DNA from: Pseudomonadota bacterium
GTDB lineage: Bacteria > Pseudomonadota > Gammaproteobacteria > Pseudomonadales > Azotimanducaceae
Length of the DNA: 9,966 bases
NCBI GenBank assembly: GCA_027622495.1
Contig: JAQBYL010000131.1
Coordinates: 1 to 9,966, forward strand
Direction of reading: 5' to 3'
This document shows, piece by piece, positions 6,709-9,966 of this stretch (its first letter is position 1; each line of letters opens with the position of its first letter). The notes under the pieces are model-generated. The model did not search any database, was not told the origin of the DNA, and was given only the letters and a program-made list of their open reading frames with translations. A program made the position numbers and the translations under genes.

Positions 6709-9681
6709 TTACTGGCAGGCTTCGCAGTCGGGGTCGTCGATGGAACATGCCATCGGGACCGGTGCGGCCTCACCAAGATCCATATCGATACCACTGGCCT
6801 GGGTGCGCTCGGTCAGATCGGCTGCTGCTGAACGGGTGGCAGTCGAATCGAGGTTAACGGCATTCAACTTGCTCCGATCGAGGGTTGATTTTTCCGCGCT
6901 GGTGGCGCTCAAGGATCGCAGGTAATAGGTTGTCTTCAAACCGCTCAGCCAGGCCATCCGATAAGTCACATCCAGCTTTCTACCTGATGCATTCGACATG
7001 TACAGGTTCAGCGACTGCGCCTGGTCGATCCATTTCTGACGGCGGCTGGCGGCGTCAACCAGCCAGCGCGGCTCGACATCGAACGCGGTTGCATACAGAT
7101 CCTTAATTTCTGTGGGGATCCGTTCGATTGCCATCAGGCTGCCGTCGTAGTACTTCAGGTCGTTGACCATCACCTTGTCCCACAGCCCGTGAGCTTTCAG
7201 ATCATGCACCATGAACGGATTTACAACTGTGAATTCGCCAGACAGGTTAGATTTGACGTACAGATTCTGGTAAGTCGGTTCAATGGACTGGGTAACACCC
7301 GTTATGTTGGCAATCGTGGCAGTGGGGGCGATGGCCATGACGTTGGAGTTACGCATGCCGTTAGCCTGAACCCTGGCGCGTAACTTGTCCCAGTTCTGCG
7401 TGCTTTCAAAGTTGGCGTCCAGATACTCATCACCACGCTCAGCCTTGAGCAGTTGCAGCGAATCCAGCGGCAGAATGCCACGGCTCCACAGAGAGCCGGG
7501 AAAGCTTGCGTAGCTGCCCCGTTCTTTGGCGAGACGGCTTGATGCATCTATGGCGTAATAGCTGATGGCCTCCATCGACCGGTCGGCAAAGCTCACCGCT
7601 TCGGCCGAAGCGTAGGGCAGACGCAATTTGTAGAGCGCGTCCTGAAAGCCCATCAACCCGAGGCCGATCGGCCGGTGCTTCATGTTTGAAGCCTGCGCCT
7701 GCGCCACCGAGTAGTAGTTGATGTCGATTACATTGTCGAGCATTCGCACTGCCGTACGAATGGTTTTCTTGAGCTTTTTCAGGTTGAGTTTGCCGTCTTC
7801 GATATGCCGGGGCAGGTTGATCGAACCCAGGTTGCATACCGCGACCTCTTCTTCTGAGGTGTTGAGCGTGATTTCGGTGCACAGGTTAGACGAGTGAACA
7901 ACACCCACGTGCTGCTGCGGTGATCGGATGTTGCAACTGTCTTTGAAGGTGATCCAGGGATGACCGGTTTCGAACAGCATCGACAGCATCTTGCGCCACA
8001 GATCCTGTGCTCTGACCCGCTTGAACAGGGTGATCTCGCCACTGCGTGTCATGTCTTCGTAGACCTGATAGCGGATCTCGAACGCGCGTCCGCACAGGTC
8101 ATGCAGATCATCCACCTCGTTTGGCGAGAACAGCGTCCACTCACCGTCGCCTGAGACCCGCTTCATAAACAGGTCAGGCACCCAGTTGGCAGTATTCATG
8201 TCGTGGGTGCGGCGCCGGTCGTCGCCGGTGTTCTTGCGCAGTTCAAGAAACTCTTCGATATCCAGATGCCAGGTTTCAAGGTATGCACACACGGCACCTT
8301 TGCGCTTGCCGCCCTGGTTGACTGCGACGGCGGTATCGTTGACGACTTTCAGAAACGGCACCAGACCCTGAGATTTGCCATTGGTGCCTTTTATATACGA
8401 GCCCAGGGCACGAACCTGGGTCCAGTCGTTCCCCAGACCACCGGCCCACTTGGACAGCATGGCGTTGTCTTTGATGGCGCCGTAAATGCCTTCCAGGTTG
8501 TCTGGTACCGTGGTCAGAAAACAGGATGAAAGCTGCGGACGCAGTGTGCCCGAGTTAAACAGCGTGGGGGTGGAGCTCATGTAGTCGAAGCTCGACAGCA
8601 GATCGTAGAATTCGATAGCGCGTGCGTTCGGATCATCTTCTTCGGCCGCGAGCCCCATGGCAACGCGCATGAAGAACGCCTGTGGCAGTTCGAAGCGAAC
8701 GCTGTTTGAGTGCAGAAAGTAGCGGTCATAGAGCGTCTGCAGACCCAGATAGGTGAATTGCAGATCGCGGTCGGGTTTGAGTGCTGCTCCCAGGCGCGCC
8801 AGATCGTAGTTCGCCAGATTCGGTGCCAGCAGTTCGAGTTCGATGCCCGTTTCAATAAAACACTTCAGTGTGCGTGGATACAGATGGATCATCTGTGCCT
8901 GAGTTGCACGAAAGTCGCCATCTGCCGCGAATTCCTGTTTTACATCCAGAAAAGACAATGCCTCGGTGCGCAGTTCATCTAAAAGCAGACGCGAAGTAAC
9001 AAAGGTGTAGTTGGGTTCTTCTTCAACCAGCGTGCGGGCAGTGATCAACAGCGATGTGGCGACGTCAGCTTCAGAGATGCCGTCGTACATATTGGTCAGG
9101 GCTTCATCAATTATTTGATCGCCTTCGACATCCTTCAGACCTTCACATGCCTCAGAGACGATGGTCCGCATCCGTCCAACGTCTAAAGGACGGGTCACCC
9201 CATCTTTCATCACAACATTGATGTCGCGATGCACTTCGACCGGTACGTGATTTGCAAGCGCCCGTGCCCGCGCACGCTCGGCTCGATACAGGACATAGGA
9301 GCGAGCCACCTGATGTTCACCCGAGCGCATCAATGCCAGTTCTACCTGGTCCTGAACATCTTCTATGTGGAGTGTTCCACCGGTGGGCAGGCGGCGTTTG
9401 AATGTTTGTGAAACCTGCTTGACAAGCGACGCCACCAGCTCGCGGATGCGCGGTGAGGCTGCTGCCGTGCCACCTTCTACCGCCAGAAAAGCTTTAGTCA
9501 TTGCCACGGCGATTTTGTCGTCTGTGTAGGGCACCGGTTTGCCGTTGCGTTTGATCACGCGAAGTTGCCCGGGGGCGGTGACGGCCAGAGACGGCGCAAG
9601 GTCCGCTTTAGTCGGGTTGGCGCTCCGGCCGCTTGAGGGGCTGTCAGAAAATCTACTGGTATCTGTGCTGTCTGTCTGCAT
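6709..9681 (-). CDS. nrdA: Class Ia ribonucleoside-diphosphate reductase, alpha subunit (R1)
   Basis: Catalytic subunit that reduces NDPs to dNDPs in the cytoplasm with NrdB (990 aa, longer than E. coli NrdA because of its N-terminus). After a Ser/Thr-rich leader (1-38) comes an ATP-cone (about 39-140: RVIKRNGKPVPYTDDKI). A second cone-like segment follows (about 153-240: INVVMKDGVTRPLDVGRM), as in Pseudomonas NrdA. Such cones sense ATP/dATP for overall activity control. The barrel has Cys387 (QLSSCF) and Cys616 (VAVCNLGS) as the redox pair. Asn599, Cys601 and Glu603 (SNLCTEI) form the radical site. Tyr919 and Tyr920 (KTTYYLRS) are the radical-relay pair. The C-terminal tail CSIDDPDCEACQ carries Cys979, Cys986 and Cys989 for re-reduction by thioredoxin or glutaredoxin. 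The ATG at 9681 has AAGGA only at 9696-9700, 14 nt away, which is long. No obvious NrdR-box pair or DnaA box was found by eye upstream. Confidence 0.97.
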   Translation of the reverse strand: MQTDSTDTSRFSDSPSSGRSANPTKADLAPSLAVTAPGQLRVIKRNGKPVPYTDDKIAVAMTKAFLAVEGGTAAASPRIRELVASLVKQVSQTFKRRLPTGGTLHIEDVQDQVELALMRSGEHQVARSYVLYRAERARARALANHVPVEVHRDINVVMKDGVTRPLDVGRMRTIVSEACEGLKDVEGDQIIDEALTNMYDGISEADVATSLLITARTLVEEEPNYTFVTSRLLLDELRTEALSFLDVKQEFAADGDFRATQAQMIHLYPRTLKCFIETGIELELLAPNLANYDLARLGAALKPDRDLQFTYLGLQTLYDRYFLHSNSVRFELPQAFFMRVAMGLAAEEDDPNARAIEFYDLLSSFDYMSSTPTLFNSGTLRPQLSSCFLTTVPDNLEGIYGAIKDNAMLSKWAGGLGNDWTQVRALGSYIKGTNGKSQGLVPFLKVVNDTAVAVNQGGKRKGAVCAYLETWHLDIEEFLELRKNTGDDRRRTHDMNTANWVPDLFMKRVSGDGEWTLFSPNEVDDLHDLCGRAFEIRYQVYEDMTRSGEITLFKRVRAQDLWRKMLSMLFETGHPWITFKDSCNIRSPQQHVGVVHSSNLCTEITLNTSEEEVAVCNLGSINLPRHIEDGKLNLKKLKKTIRTAVRMLDNVIDINYYSVAQAQASNMKHRPIGLGLMGFQDALYKLRLPYASAEAVSFADRSMEAISYYAIDASSRLAKERGSYASFPGSLWSRGILPLDSLQLLKAERGDEYLDANFESTQNWDKLRARVQANGMRNSNVMAIAPTATIANITGVTQSIEPTYQNLYVKSNLSGEFTVVNPFMVHDLKAHGLWDKVMVNDLKYYDGSLMAIERIPTEIKDLYATAFDVEPRWLVDAASRRQKWIDQAQSLNLYMSNASGRKLDVTYRMAWLSGLKTTYYLRSLSATSAEKSTLDRSKLNAVNLDSTATRSAAADLTERTQASGIDMDLGEAAPVPMACSIDDPDCEACQ

Positions 9682-9753
9682 GGTCGTTGAGTTAGTCCTT
9701 AGGTGGGGTGTCTGAGCTTTTGTCAGAACTGCTTAATTTGTGATCTGTTTGTT

Positions 9754-9876
9754 CGTCGCTGGTTGAACCATCCTGCGCCGGTCAAGCATTGCTTCGGTCA
9801 CGGTCTGCGTGAGCCGGATTTGGTGTTCATGGGTATTCACCCGCACCTCTCGACCGTTCCTTCGGTCGTCTTTTTT
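9754..9876 (+). ncRNA. Candidate small structured RNA antisense to the nrdA leader
   Basis: The start is a guess; the end is set by an intrinsic terminator. Going rightwards, the segment holds GGTT/AACC around 9761-9769. An outer CCGG (9777-9780) can pair with CCGG at 9813-9816, enclosing two small hairpins: AAGC-ATT-GCTT (9784-9794) and CACG-GTCTG-CGTG (9799-9811). GGGT-ATTC-ACCC follows (9830-9841), then the terminator. A weak TTGTCA (9720-9725) with a poor -10 about 17 bp later could start it. No + strand gene precedes the terminator, which otherwise has no purpose. It matches no RNA family I recognise. The hairpins could instead belong to the nrdA leader on the other strand. Confidence 0.3.
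9851..9876 (+). terminator. Rho-independent terminator on the + strand
   Basis: A perfect 6-bp GC-rich stem, CGACCG (9851-9856) with CGGTCG (9863-9868), surrounds a 6-nt loop TTCCTT and is followed by TCTTTTTT (9869-9876). On the - strand the stem is followed by no T-run, so it works only for rightward transcription, away from nrdA. Confidence 0.7.
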
Positions 9877-9966
9877 ACCGTTGTAGCGCTCGTCAAATGA
9901 TCTGTCGTCACGGTCAACTTGAGGCCGTAAGATGATGTTTCATTTCAGTTGGCTCCCAAGCCGGAT

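Larger units (their letters stand above)
9682..9966. other. Non-coding region upstream of nrdA
   Basis: These 285 bp must include the nrdA promoter and 5' leader (- strand), but I could not pick out a convincing -35/-10 pair, NrdR box or DnaA box by eye. The region contains several short inverted repeats and a + strand terminator. The 65-codon GTG-start frame at 9703-9900 (+) runs through the terminator hairpin, has no ribosome binding site and resembles nothing I know, so I do not call it a gene. Confidence 0.6.

Noticed and set aside
9703..9900. 65-codon GTG-start frame upstream of nrdA
   Set aside because: It passes through the intrinsic terminator hairpin and T-run, lacks a ribosome binding site and shows no known motif.
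9682..9966. NrdR boxes, DnaA boxes or a cobalamin riboswitch upstream of nrdA
   Set aside because: I looked for these because such elements control other nrd operons, but found no acceptable match by eye on either strand. A profile search could still find weak ones.

Overview
The window looks like an ordinary chromosomal segment of a Gammaproteobacterium, probably an aerobic heterotroph. The main grounds are the class Ia ribonucleotide reductase genes. The R1 protein carries two N-terminal ATP-cone-like segments, and the R2 protein has the conserved blocks I associate with Pseudomonas-type NrdB. The acyl-CoA dehydrogenase pair fits a lipid- or steroid-degrading relative of Pseudomonadales/Cellvibrionales. 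Genus cannot be assigned from sequence alone. I see no mobile element, CRISPR array, tRNA or rRNA.

Left part (1-3138, + strand): a tight cluster with an acyl-CoA dehydrogenase cut by the left window edge, a second acyl-CoA dehydrogenase of the pimeloyl-CoA dehydrogenase small-subunit (PimD) type, and a serine alpha/beta-hydrolase that begins 2 bp after it. The two dehydrogenases are dissimilar, and both lack the usual C-terminal catalytic-base motif. They most likely work as a heteromeric FAD enzyme on a bulky or dicarboxylic acyl-CoA. An 88-bp gap between them holds a three-copy 14-bp tandem repeat.

Right part (3116-9681, - strand, read right to left): nrdA, then nrdB 18 bp downstream, then a secreted Ntn-hydrolase of the penicillin acylase (S45) family. 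The acylase's likely ATG lies 2 bp past the nrdB stop. NrdA and NrdB together form class Ia ribonucleotide reductase, which makes dNTP precursors. The periplasmic acylase has no obvious link to that pathway, so its coupling to nrdB is the main oddity of gene order. The two clusters converge and overlap by 23 bp at their 3' ends, leaving no room for a terminator.

Right edge (9682-9966): 285 bp without a convincing protein gene. It must hold the nrdA leader. It also holds a good intrinsic terminator on the + strand, preceded by several short inverted repeats and with no + strand gene for it to serve. This makes a small RNA antisense to the nrdA leader possible. No single feature amounts to a clearly new system. 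The best leads are this candidate RNA, the nrdB-acylase coupling and the 14-bp repeat array.
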